In this document: positions 1-12,500 of the stretch, piece by piece
Layout of the letters: each line of letters opens with the position of its first letter
How positions within the stretch are numbered: the first letter of the stretch is position 1
NCBI RefSeq assembly: GCF_910592395.1
Contig: NC_088322.1
Location: 10,471,431-10,535,430 of the forward strand
From: Lineus longissimus
Taxonomy: Eukaryota; Nemertea; Pilidiophora; Heteronemertea; Lineidae
Direction: 5' to 3'
Length of the DNA: 64,000 nt
Position numbers and translations under genes: made by a program
The notes under the pieces: generated by a model
Seen by the model: the letters and a program-made list of their open reading frames with translations, nothing else
What the model was told of the DNA's origin: nothing
Databases searched by the model: none

Positions 1-3000
1 GTTGTTCATAATACAACACCAACAAATTTGCCCATTCTGCCCCTTCACTGTTGCTACATTGGAATTCACATGTGGCACAGACATGACAGAGCAATTAGAA
101 GAGTCATTCATCACGGGAGATGTTTTTTGTCATTTTTATGACAAGAATTTACATCAGAATGTTGAGAGATGTGCCCCGAGACAGTTGAGGTCATGATGCG
201 CTGGGAGTATCAATGAGCTCATCATGGATGTGATGTAGCAATTGTATGTGGCCTTGATGCTGCAGGCAATGAATCAGACAAGCTTTAACTCTTTGCGGTC
301 TGTTTCGGTTTGACCCTCTATGATTCTACGAACGTTCTTAAAACAAGTTTTGAAATTATGTCCGATAAAAGTATTCGCCAAAACAGATTCAACAGCATAC
401 ATGGACGTCACTCATATTAAACAGACTTTTAAATAACAAGACATTTGCTGGAATGAAATACTGAAGAGGGAACAACTTGCCCAGGGATTACCGCTAAGCT
501 CTGGTAAGTGTCCACGGTAGTTAAGTTAATCATGTTCTAATCGCCTTTTCCCCTGATTTAGGTGTTTGCATTTGGCTGCTGCAATGCATTAGGAATTTGC
601 TTGAGAGTGTTGGCGGGGGGGGGGGGGGGGGCCTACATGTTTATAGGCTACTGTGTATTTTCAGACCAGAACGCAGTATAGTGGTAATTCAGAAGAGGGA
701 TAGGAGGCCAAGTGCAGGCTCCTATCATGTTTTTGGTAAAAAGCTTTGAAATTTACCGAGATCCTTCGAGTTAGTGACGATAAAAAACACCAGAGTTCCC
801 CCTTTCTCAGACTCCCACCTTTGCTACCCATTTTATTCTCAATAATCTGATATATGGTCCATTTTGTGCAACAGATATGGTAATTAATTCTGCAGTCTAA
901 GATTTAAACAGGGTTAATAAAATAGACTCAATGTTATGTACACATAATAAACCCATTAATGCATGATATATCAGGTTATATCAACACAACTGGCACAGAA
1001 TCAAACAAGTTTTGACACTGCTGTCATAAGGATGTTGCTGTTTCCCCCACTTAAGAATTTGGGTCAGAACTCAAAATAATTGTTTTGGCTGCTTTAATAG
1101 GAGAACGCCATTAGGAAAATAGAAAAGCAGTTTTACACAATGCCGTTAAGTGCAGTTTTCGTGCACATGAATTTACTGAAACTTAGTATATATAGTAATT
1201 TTGTATCTCCGTCTACACAAAGGCAATGTTGAAATTTGTACATATTAATACATGATTTGAAATTTTCAAATTCATTTACAAATTTTCAATTTTTATTAAA
1301 CGGTGTAGGCCTTTAAGAGTGATATACTCCTTTCAGGACTTTGAATCAACAGCATGGTGACAGAAGGAAGTTCAAAAGTCTGGACCGTTGTCAAGATCGG
1401 CATGGTTCCATGCCTTGTCACTTTTGGACAGTACTGTAGGTCCAGTGGAGAAAAGTTGTACTCTACAGGAATGTTGGTCAATTTCCTCCGTTTGACGTGG
1501 TCAACTCATCAACCATAACAATTACCATGCTCAAAACAATTATCACTGTCTATTTCTATCAAATCACAAAATCATGAAATTATTTCAGTTTAGTGCAGTA
1601 ATTAAAGATTTTGCAATGGCCCAATTGTCCTCATTCTTGCCTCTATATTTATCATGTATCTTATGTCTAGCCGTGGCTACAAAATTTTGAAACAAAATTC
1701 AAAAAATGCCACCAAAAAGCATAGAGTTACTGCTTTGCCTGGAAATTGTCTGCTGATACCCATTGGATTTTGACTTTTCATTATGTTCGCTTGAATAGAG
1801 TGACGTCAAAGTTTAAAGCCATTTTGTGTGTCATTTAAACCGCAAGTCACCATGTCTTGGCCAGATGGAGGGGGAGGGGTGAGAAATGACCTACATGCAT
1901 ATCCTGCCTTGGTGAAAATCTTTTTAATTAGTTTTTGCACATTCAATCTAAAATGAAAGTCTGGGTCCAACAAAAAGCAATATATTTGACCATTGACTGA
2001 ATAAACAATCCAAGTATGCTTAAAAACTAATTTCCTTCAAAAAATATTTTGATTTCTTTTCTTTAAACTAAACTATTCAGTATGGGCCCAGTATTCGGTA
2101 TCAAGTATTGAATAGGCCTATTTGATAGCCCATGGGCATTCAACGGGTCAACCAAATATGGTTCGGTCATGATTGTATGGTTTGTCACACCGAAATGTTT
2201 TGCTTGGGGCATTGGAAAAGAACATGTCAGTTTGTGCATGAAAACGTCAGAATGTATGGAAATTATTGCCATTACCATAACAAATGTGGTGAAAACGTAA
2301 AATTAGCTATTCATCTAAAGAATTGGCTATACCCAGTGTCATGACTGTGAGTAATTATGGTGGCCAAAACCCAAGAAAAGAGTAAAAGAGATGTATTTTC
2401 TGACAAGTGTTGTCAATGAGACTATCTCTTTCAATCAATTTTACTTTCCTGTTTGGTTGGTTACATGATATGTCATTGAAATGAGTTTGCTTGGCTCTTG
2501 ATAGAGGGAGCAGGGAGACAAATTGTCCTTTCCTTAGAAGTGTCATGATGACAGAGGTGGTCAGAGGTCATATCAAATGAAAATGATGACACAGAGGGTC
2601 TGAGTGGTTCCATTAAAATAGATAGGTCTTTACCCCAGATCTTTAATCTTCTTTTCTGACCATAACCTCAAACTGTTAGAAGTGGAGTGGGAATTTCAGA
2701 ACCATTGAAATGACCTCAAGAGCTGTGATATAAAGACCTTTAATATTTGACATTTCTTGCGGGTGTTTGTGATGACTCATCGAGAGGGACACCCCACAGT
2801 GAATTGGTATCCCGCGCTGTGTCATTTTGTTGTCCTATGTTTTGATTGGTTGGTAGGGATTAGACGTCCACTTTAAAATAGCATGAAAATATTTTGGGGA
2901 ACACCTGAAGATGGTTTCAAAGAAATCAGTTTTAACTTAGTCAACATTCGGGCATGTGTCTTGAGAAGTTTTAGAGAAATCTGAATTGAAATTTTGAAAA

Positions 3001-3500
3001 TGCGGGATAAACCGCGGGAGAGGTTTACCTTTTGTACATGGTTTGAACTCCAAGGTGAGTCTTGTTGATGGTCTGTAGAGATAATATTGACTTTTTGTTG
3101 GAGGTCTGCCCTGGAGGATGTGGGTATCTCTGATGAGATCAGGCTGTAAATGAAAGTATGTAGCGCTGGTGTGAGCGTGGTGGGCCATGGGGGCTTTCAA
3201 GGCCAGGACCACAATGGTTATATACTCATAGATACATGTATGGTTGATATTAAAGAAAGTTTCCCTTACAGAATGAGACTCATCCTTAACATCGGTTGAA
3301 GCCAGGTGATACCAAGAATAGCAAAGAGGACCAACAGATACTAAAATACATTTTAAATTTCAGTTTGTCTCATAACATCATTGTAACTAAGTTGTACTCA
3401 AATGGATTTTGCCGCCATAGGCTGAAGAAAATCATTCAAATTTGTCCATCAAATTCATTTTGTGACAAATCTTGATGTCTCCTCCTCTGTCTCTTTTCAG
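1..3500. other. Upstream non-coding stretch, probably MYLK intron
   Basis: I see no convincing coding exon here on either strand; the open frames are short and match no family I recognise. The stretch ends in a strong pyrimidine-rich acceptor directly before the first recognised MYLK exon, so at least its end is intron. It contains a 17-base G homopolymer at about 615-631. Earlier MYLK exons (perhaps one more Ig domain and the start codon) presumably lie upstream of the window. Confidence 0.5.
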
Positions 3501-6500
3501 TGAGTCAAGAGCATCGTGATGCTCTCAAGCGTATGGAAGAGAAGCCACAGCGACCATCACTGACAGCTGGAAAACTCTTCGGTAAGTCGACAGAGGGTCA
3601 CCCTCTCCCTCAAAACCAGGGCACTGTACATTCATTGGTGGATCCAGGGAGAGGCATAGAGGGGTGCGGCTTACCAGAACATTCTTTTGAAGTTGACCTT
3701 TATCTTCTTCCTCTGTGTTTGGAATTTTAATATGCACGCTAGACAGTCGGTCCATTTCGGTAACAAAGTCGCTGTCCTAGAGAGTTCCGGCCACCACAGA
3801 GCTTTGCGGTCAGGACAGTGTCCTTTGGCCAGTATTCCTCCTCATTCTTCATAAAGGGAGCAGGTCTGAAGCAAGTTAGAAATTGAACTTGAATGGCTAC
3901 CATCATGACCCAAAAAACACCAGGGTGCTCCTTCTTTATCTGTGGCACCCTCTTGGATCCGCCTTTTAACTTCCCGAAGTATTTCTCAAAATAAGACTTG
4001 AGTGCCAAATTTCATTGCTTAGCAAAAACTACCAAGGTGTGATTCTTCCCAAAGAGAAGAGGACTGGATGTTCTGATTTATTGATAGAGAAATGTGATCG
4101 GAGTATTTTTATCCACATAGGTGGATTGAAAAGTGTATATTAGTCAGCTTCCATTTCATGATGTTTAAGATTCATCTAGCTGGTCTTGGTGCAAATTTAA
4201 GAAAAAAATTGAAAGTGTTTAGATGGAGTACATGTATGGCCATACGTCTGTGGTTACCATGGATCTTGTAATACCAAGAATTAATATAGACTATCTTGGT
4301 CATACCCAGTAGGCCATGTCAGAAGCTGCTTTAGTTAGGTACTTATCAAGATCATTCTATACCTTACCATGTTATAACTCAGTAAAAAACTCATTAAAAT
4401 CTGTTTATATCATGTGTGATTAGGAAGCAGGGCCATACCTTGTGGCTAGTTACCACCATGACCACAGGTCTTGTAATGAAGGGTTAAACGTTAACCACAT
4501 CTGTTCCTGTTACTACAGGTGATTTTTACCTGGGTCAGGTGTGAATCTGTCTGCCTCTCCTGGTGTCTTTACACCTGTTTAATCTTGGCATGGTGATGGA
4601 TATAAGGCAGAGGACATGGGCAATTAGTTTTCTTTCGAACAAAAATCCTGCTCTAAATCTCCTTGAAACTGAAGTCCGACTGCTACTACATGTTTGGAAC
4701 TTGTATGGGCTGGGCCTTATCTTTTGCCGGGACAGGTCCAAGACTCCAAGAGGGGGTATCTAGCCCTAACTTTTCAGGTTTCAAATTACATGATCTGTTT
4801 TATGGGTCATGAGTTTTTGGTACTTAAAACACTTTAACTCAAAAGTTCTGTCACAAATTCACAACACCATCATCAGAAAAATGGGTTAACCCCAAGAAGT
4901 GCAGTGTAATATGTACAACCCTTCTATTTTCACTCCCTTTGCCTTTCTCTTTTCACCTCTATTTATAGTTTTAACGATTTCCTTTCTAAACATTTCAGAA
5001 AAGAAGAAAACTGACAAGAAGATCAAGCCATACTTCACCACCAAGCCCAGGAAGTGCTACATTGAGGAGGGCAATTGTGCCAAGTTCCAGTGCGCCTTCG
5101 CTGGAGAACCTACCCCTGAACTTGCCTGGGAGTGGGAGGGAACCAAGATCTCACCCGGAGGCCGATATCAGGTACGAGCCCTATTCATGGGTAGACACTG
5201 GCACGGGATGCCTGACCTTGTGTGGGTGTGTGACTGGATCAGATCACAAAGCAGCACATTTCAGTTGAGGGTTGTCAGATTTGTCCGGAATGAAAAATCA
5301 GAATTGTCAGAACCTATTGACATGACCATACATTTTAAAGCTCTCAGTAAACTGTTCCTGATGGTAATCAGCACTTATTCATTTATTTTCGCACAAAATC
5401 ATATTTTCTGTAGTTTCTACAAAATTTGTGTCTTATTTCAGATCTACAAAACCGAGAACTTCTCCTACCTAGAGATCACAGACATTACAGCTGGTGATGA
5501 GGGAACAATAATGAGCAAAGTCTCCAATGTGGCAGGACAAGCGCAAGCATCTGCACCACTCACTGTGAAAGGTAAGGCACAGAGTCAAGAGCACACTCCT
5601 TCCGATATTTCCCTATAGTCCATAACTTTTCACACTCTAGTGTCAGGGCCCTCGCATGAATTTTTTTCTCTATTTCGATCTTGGAACTGACTCTTGAGAG
5701 ATTTACGGATGACCAAGAGAGAGATTTATCTGTTATATTGACTTCCGAGAAGAAAATTGAATATTGATATCAGCAGAAAGTCATTAGGGAGTTACCTTAT
5801 ACATTTCTGATATTATGAAATCAATAGGGTGGACATGTCCAATTACGTCAACCTGCCGTGTCCTTAGTACAAACAAAGATAGAGTTGTCCTAATGTCTCC
5901 TTGATACAGATGTTGCCCAGCTTATGCTTGTGTTTTGGAGGTTGAACTGAAATGCATTAAACTTAAGTATTGGAAAGTGATGCACGATGCCGGCCGATGA
6001 TGATCGATGTCAATTTCCTTATTTCGGATCTCTATCCTTGATCCTGTATTTTGACAGCATGCTGTAACGAATCTGCCTATCTCTTGTTTCAGCTCTACCC
6101 AAGCCTAAACTGAAGAAGCCAACAGCACCCAAGTTCCTGACCCCACTCGAGGACCCATTTGAGGTGGCTGAAGGAGAGGGAGCGATCTGGGAGTGTGAAG
6201 TCATCGGTGAGTGACCATATTTGTGCAATAAAAAGAAATTTTCACAAATACTTCTGTGCAGAGCTTTTCAGTGAACAGAGTCTGACTCCAAATGCATTAC
6301 AATGACTGTGTCGCCATTGTAGGTCTCGGAAGAGGCATAGGCACTATCGGTTACCAAGGAGCTACTCATACAGTGCTCACTTGTGCGCATGACCAGACCA
6401 AGCTAAAGCGGCCACCAGACCAGGATTTCAAGAACCCATGACCCTATATATTATTTCCTTGCCTGGGCACTCCATACTAAACGAGTCATGTGCTAAGGCC

Positions 6501-9500
6501 AACTATCCTATTCCTATTCTGACAACCCACAAAAGCATAAATTGTAGTTAACCTGGCAAGTAGATTCTTCCTGCTGCAGTTCGTATAAGTCATGAATAGA
6601 ATTGCATGTTAATTCACCAGTGGACAAATACAGGACTGGGCTGATTTGATCAAAATCATGAGGAAAAAAACGCCAACTTCCTGGATGTCAGCCCATAGAC
6701 TTCTGCAAAGTTATTGAAGTTTACAATGCAACAATGTTCGTATTTTTCAAACGGAACAAAATGTGTTCCTTTTATGTCCCTGTTATTACTTCCTCGTTTT
6801 AAAGTGCCACAATAACAATTTTGATTGTGCTTCCCTAGATTGATTCTGACAGATTACTGTTGGTGTGTTAATTCAGTATCGAGCTTAGTTATAACCGAGA
6901 AGCCCTCTATATCACAGCAGTCTTTGCTATCAGTACGACCAACAAGTGATCAGTATGGTACTCAGTTCTGGAAAGTCTAACACCAGCCTACATTTATTGG
7001 GCCCCTTGTCTTCAGATTCGGGTTTTAGTATATCATAGCTTCGTTGTTCTCGAAATTCTAACGTGTCTTCACCTTTTCCAGGTCTTCCGGAGCCAGTCAT
7101 CTCTTGGTACCGTGAGGGCAAGATCCTACCGCTCTCTAGCGACTATCGTCAGAACTACGATGGGAAGCGGGCATGGTTAGAAATGGACGAGATATTCCCT
7201 GAAGATGAAGGCTTGATTGCCTGTGTTGCCAAGAGCGACCTTGGAGAGTCAAGGTCGGAGAGTCAGCTCAAGGTCATAGGTATGACAGTGCATTATGTTT
7301 TCAGTGCTTTGCATTCTTTCGCTGATTTATTTCCTTCCAAAGGTCTACATGTATTTGGTTGTTTCATTTATCTCGCGATTGCCATTGACATTTGATTTTA
7401 GTTGTGTCGTTTTTGGTGTGGTGGATGAAAATGGAGGGGGGGAAATCAAGAAGAAGTGCCTGTGAAGTGCATTTGAGAAAGGATTCAAGCAAGTCTGCTG
7501 TGGCCTTGTAATCAGTGTAATGATTCAAATGACCACTGTAAGATCATTTTAGTACCTCTGCTGACCATATAATCTCTTGCTTCCAGTTGCCAAGGGCAGC
7601 GAGAAGACACCACCGACCTTCACCAAACAACTCAAGGGCATGATAGTTGCCGACGGTGACAAATTAGTCATGGAATGCACTGTGGCCGGGAATCCTGAAC
7701 CCAGCATCAAGTGGTTGAAGGGAAAAGAAGAACTCAAATCAACCACAGATTTCCAACTCTCATTTGACGGAACGACGGCAAGATTGGACGTTGCCGAGGT
7801 TTTCACCGAGGATGACGGCCAATACACCTGTGTTGCTACAAATCCAGTCGGGGAAGCCAGAACCAGTGCACGAGTTACCGTCACAGAAGCGCCCAAGGAA
7901 CAGCCACCGAAATTTACCAAGGAGTTAGAAGACACTGTTGTCGACGATGGGGACAAGGTTGAAATGGCCGTCAAACTTCAAGGTAAGGAAGGTTTTATTG
8001 AAGGATTTAAAGAAGTGTCAGGTTTTGTTGAATTTTTTCTCCATTTTGATGTGTCATTGTGAAACTGAGTGTCCCTTATCTCCCATTGCCAACCGGGAGG
8101 AATGATTTTCCATCTTGCCGCGTGTTGTCTGCCAAATTGCTGCAACAATGTGGGTTGCTCTGCCATACCTACACTATTCAGAATAAGAGTAACATGAACT
8201 TTATAAAAATCTCTCATTCTCATGATGAATATTTTGGCAATTTTCAAATTGTCTCATTCTAAGTCTACCTGTACTGATTGACATTCTGTCCGGATATGGT
8301 GTCACGCGTCAAGTTGGAAAATTGCTTCTCTAGGCCGATTGTAGTGTCTCTTCCCACAGCACAGTGTGCCCCTGCTGTTCTCAACGGACCCCTGTCTCAA
8401 CTTAGCCTGTTCTGTTAAACTTCCATTCATTTTCTCCCCAGTCCTTATCTCAAAACTCGATGTAGACATGTGTACGGTCCAGAGTATCAATTGCCCTCTT
8501 TTGCCAATTCGAGAAGCTTAGGTTCTTCTCATGCTTTCTAAAATAGTGGCAGTCCTGTTTTGTTGGGTTTTTTAATTGTCTTTGTACCTATTTGCATAGA
8601 TTACACCCATACATTTTTTTTTCAATGTAGCAGTTTAGAAGAAAAGGCAGAATTTTCTAATGTTTTATTCATGTGTTGTCTGTCTGTTCAGTGTACTGCC
8701 TTTACAATGTCGACTGGTTCTTCAACAGTAAGTCAGTCGCCACATGTCTGCAACTGTGTCACGTCTAGATTGTACGGCGCATACGGGCGACTTAACGGAG
8801 AGCAGTGTTCAGTTAATTGGAGACAGAGCAATCGAAAATTACTTGTCTGGGTAAACTGACCAGTCAGCTATGCAGGTTTCTGTCGATTTGCTATCTTTTT
8901 AGTTGCCTGTATGCAGTGCATTTTCGCACATGGGCAACTAAACAGCAGAGAGCGACTGGCCAGAAATTTTCTTCCTTCATCTGAGTAGTCAGTTTCCTGA
9001 TTGACAATCAGCAATGTCCTATTGCTCTGCCTGTCTCAAATGCATTTATGTCGCTCGTGTGCGCTGTACTGTACATGTAGTGCATACTCGGGCATTTGAC
9101 ATGAAATAATGAACTAAAGTAACACTAGCGACGGGCCTGATACTAATTGTAATGATGTTTAAGTACTAAGTACTAGGCACTGACTCTGACCTCATGGAGA
9201 GGCCTAAAGAATGCGTTAGCGTGGGCCGTAAGAGGGAGAGAAAGTCATAAACTATTGGCATTTTGATATGCTCCATTTGCGTTGAGCAATGCTAGTCCAT
9301 ATGTATGTCATTCTGTAGTCCGTGTGGCATACCTATCTAGTCTTGTTCTATAGTTGACTAGTTCCGATAGCATGAATAAACTGGCCTGTCAAGGAAAATT
9401 TCAATATACAGGGCGTCCCAGAAAAGAGTTGAATAGTGTCCAATAGGGTAGCAACAAAAACTATGGCTCCCCTACATGCCATTCACTGTTAACTGGTGTG

Positions 9501-12500
9501 TTGCATTTCATTGAGTTTTGCAGTGACTTGTTCATGTCAGATGACCACAAAAAATACATGCCATCCTTTCTAGGACACCCTGTAGTCCCATTCCAAACAC
9601 TATTTCACAAAGAAAGCATACGTACTTATAATTCTTTCTAATTCTAGTATTAGAATTGAATTGTATTTGATACCTGGGAATAAAGTTAGGGTTGAACCGA
9701 CTACACTTAGAACCTAGCTCTTGCACTAGACCTCAATTTGTTATTACCTAGTGTGTGTATCATTGCATGTGTTCTATTCTAGAGGTCTTTGTTCTTTCTA
9801 TTTCTTGGGTGACACCTCAGACCTTTCGCACGGTTTCTGCACCATTGGTCACCAATGGAGCATTTCTGATTACCACTGGAACCCCATTGGATTTCCTCTG
9901 GAGGGTCACTGGTTACCTCCAGAACACTAATGGAACTGATTACAAATTGATTTACAGCATGAAACCTTTGAAACACCCTTGGTGCAGAGCACTGGATTTA
10001 CAATTAGAAAACTTAGAGATACCTGTGGCATAAACCACTGGAGGTCTCTGGGATACTTTGGAAAACCACTGGGTGGTGAGGGGTTTTTCAAGTCCAACTA
10101 TTTTGGCATTCCTGACCCAAATCCTGATTAAATAGAGTCTACTTGTGTGCCATTTGTTACCACTGGAATACCACTGGAATACCACTGGTTACAACTGGGA
10201 CACCACAGGTTATTACAAGTAGAACATCACTGTCAGCAACTCCACACTTCTGTTCCATTAGTTTTAGCCCCCTTTGGGAGTGCACCAAGAAAAAGAAAGT
10301 TCTGTCCTCCACTCCACGTGTGCATGTCCTCCTCATATTCCCTCCTTTCTAGGCACCCCTCCTCTTGACGTGTTCTGGGTTCGACAAAACAAAGAGCTGC
10401 CGTCAAACGATCCCGATTTTATACAGACCCACGTTACGGGAAATATGCATAAATTAACGCTGTCAAAGGCATCTACGGGAGACACAGGGTTTTATGCGTG
10501 CGAAGTTGTCAATGATTTTGGACAAGCTTTTACCGAGTGCAAATTGATTGTAAGACCAAAAGGTAAAGTTTTTAGCGGAGTTTTTCACAGCGATTTTTAA
10601 CAAGAGTAAATGACCATTTTAACAATAAAATAAAGCAGTTTTTTAAATATCAACAAAAGCATGACCATCCATTAGATTTTGATTGAACCATGGACCTCAT
10701 GCCTGCCAGTTAGACAACCGCGCCACTACACCACCTATTAAACTCCAAGACACCATGACTGACTTCCCTTTATGTTTTTTGCAGACATTGAGGGTTTGAC
10801 GCCACCAGAATTCGTCGAGAAGCCAAAGTCGATTCAGATTGAGGAAGGTCTGTGCTCGAGGCTGACATGTGAGGTGAAGGGTGACCCTGCTCCTTTGGTG
10901 CGGTGGACCAAGGACGGCAAGGATCTCACTGGCTCTAATAGCCGATTCAAGGTACGTATAGATGACATTGGCACGCCTGTGTCGAAAGGGTGCCGCAGCC
11001 TGGCCATTTTCATCCCAGATATACGTTACATCAACAATTTATAAGGCGAGCTTATATATTTTGGTAATATTTAAGGTCACTGAGCTGCAGGCTGATTTGA
11101 GGAATTGAGTTGTTTCATTTAATCTCGTGCCTTGGTACATTGCCAAACACATTAAGAGGAGCTCATGCCATCTGTTGGTGCTGAAATGAACAAGTTTCAC
11201 TCCAGGTTAGCCAGGTCGCCTAGAAATTTTTCAATCTAATCGCATTTCTATAATATCTCCATCTTCGACATTACAGATCACCAGCGAAGGCAGCATCCAC
11301 ACATTTGAAATCACAACGACATTAGCGACAGATGCGGGCCGCTACGGCTGCATTGCCGAGAACAGCGTCGGTCAGGCCAAGTGCCAGTGCAGCATGAAAG
11401 TGGAGGAAATCTCAGACGAAGAACACACGCATAAAGACTTCCGGGCGTTATTGAAATCCCGGCCGAGCCTCCAAGAAAAACTCAGTCAGGATTCCACAGA
11501 TTCAGAAGAAAAGGAGGTCGAACAACATGACTTCAGAGAAGTTTTGACATCGCATATAGAACCTCAATTGAAGAAGAAACCGGGATTTGTTACGCATCTT
11601 GTGGACCAGGTTGCCAGGGAGGGGAGCGAGGTTGTGTTCGAGGTTGAGATCGAGGGCGTACCTGAGCCGACGATAGAATGGAAATGCAATAAGAAAACGA
11701 TAAAGGTACGCCCGACGAAACTGATCCAATATTGCATTCTTTTAACTATCACGTGAAGTGTGTGAATTCTTATGTAGAGTGTGAATAATCAAAGACCTCT
11801 TCAAATAGTTGAAACTATATGAAGAACCAGTTCGCTTTAAATCTTACTAAAAGTGAGGTTCTCTAACTTTTGCAGGAATCGAAATACTTCAAGATGTCGT
11901 ACAGCAACAACAAAGCCAAACTAGTCATTGCTGAAGCCTACCCAGAGGATGAAGGAATCTACACCTGCACGGCCAAGAATAGCTCCGGCACTGCCACCGA
12001 GAACTGTGATCTTGTCTGCAAAGGTTAGGAAATACGACTATTGACAAAAAGTCAAATACAACAGATACTTGTCTAATTGTTGTGTGAAATAAGAGCCGTT
12101 GAGCAGTTATCCCTTATCAGTAATGTTGCTTTGTAGTGACTTATATTTATCGCTTTATATGGAGCTCACCAATATTGAAACGTTGTATGAGAAGACATGT
12201 ATCACTTTTCTCTCAGGACTCTGTTTTTTCATTAAGAAGTTTCAAGTTGATAGAATGAAAAGTCTGTTAATCTCGCAATATATAGAGTTCCAGTAGTTTC
12301 CATTAAGGCCCTAACTTGATTTTGTGGCATCAAAGTTTTCAAAATCATGACATATGACAAACCCTGAAAATGTTTAACGATTTGTTTTCAGAGGGATCTG
12401 GTGCTGCCTCCACCAAGAAGAGCAAAGAGGGTGCCGGTCCTGCCACCGCCCCCGTTATCGAAGACCCGCCAAAAAACATTTCAATCTTAAAAGGCAAAAA

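Larger units (their letters stand above)
7983..10352 (+). other. MYLK: MYLK intron within Ig4
   Basis: A 2.4-kb intron with no coding exon that I can support. It contains a mariner-type MITE (9409-9582) and a degenerate tandem region built on ACCACTGG-like words (about 9830-10215), both listed separately. The rest looks like ordinary unique sequence. Confidence 0.7.
4999..11402 (+). other. MYLK: MYLK N-terminal array of five Ig domains
   Basis: Ig1 spans exons 4999-5171 and 5442-5571; Ig2 6093-6206 and 7082-7279; Ig3 lies wholly in 7587-7982; Ig4 begins at the end of that exon and finishes in 10353-10562; Ig5 spans 10785-10951 and the start of 11277-11705. Each shows the core Trp and a D-x-G-x-Y-x-C-like F strand, as in I-set domains of titin/MLCK proteins. 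Ig1 lacks the F-strand Cys (DEGTIMSKV in place of DEGxYxC). Ig4 lacks the B-strand Cys (MAVKLQG). Ig2, Ig3 and Ig5 keep both. Such domains serve as spacers and as filament- or partner-binding modules. Confidence 0.88.

Noticed and set aside
3739-4008. 89-codon open frame on the - strand in an MYLK intron
   Set aside because: No recognisable domain, and it lies inside an intron of a well-supported gene on the other strand.
7549-7974. 141-codon - strand frame over MYLK Ig3
   Set aside because: It is the antisense shadow of a real coding exon; its Ser/Thr/Val-rich composition is what the reverse complement of that exon produces.
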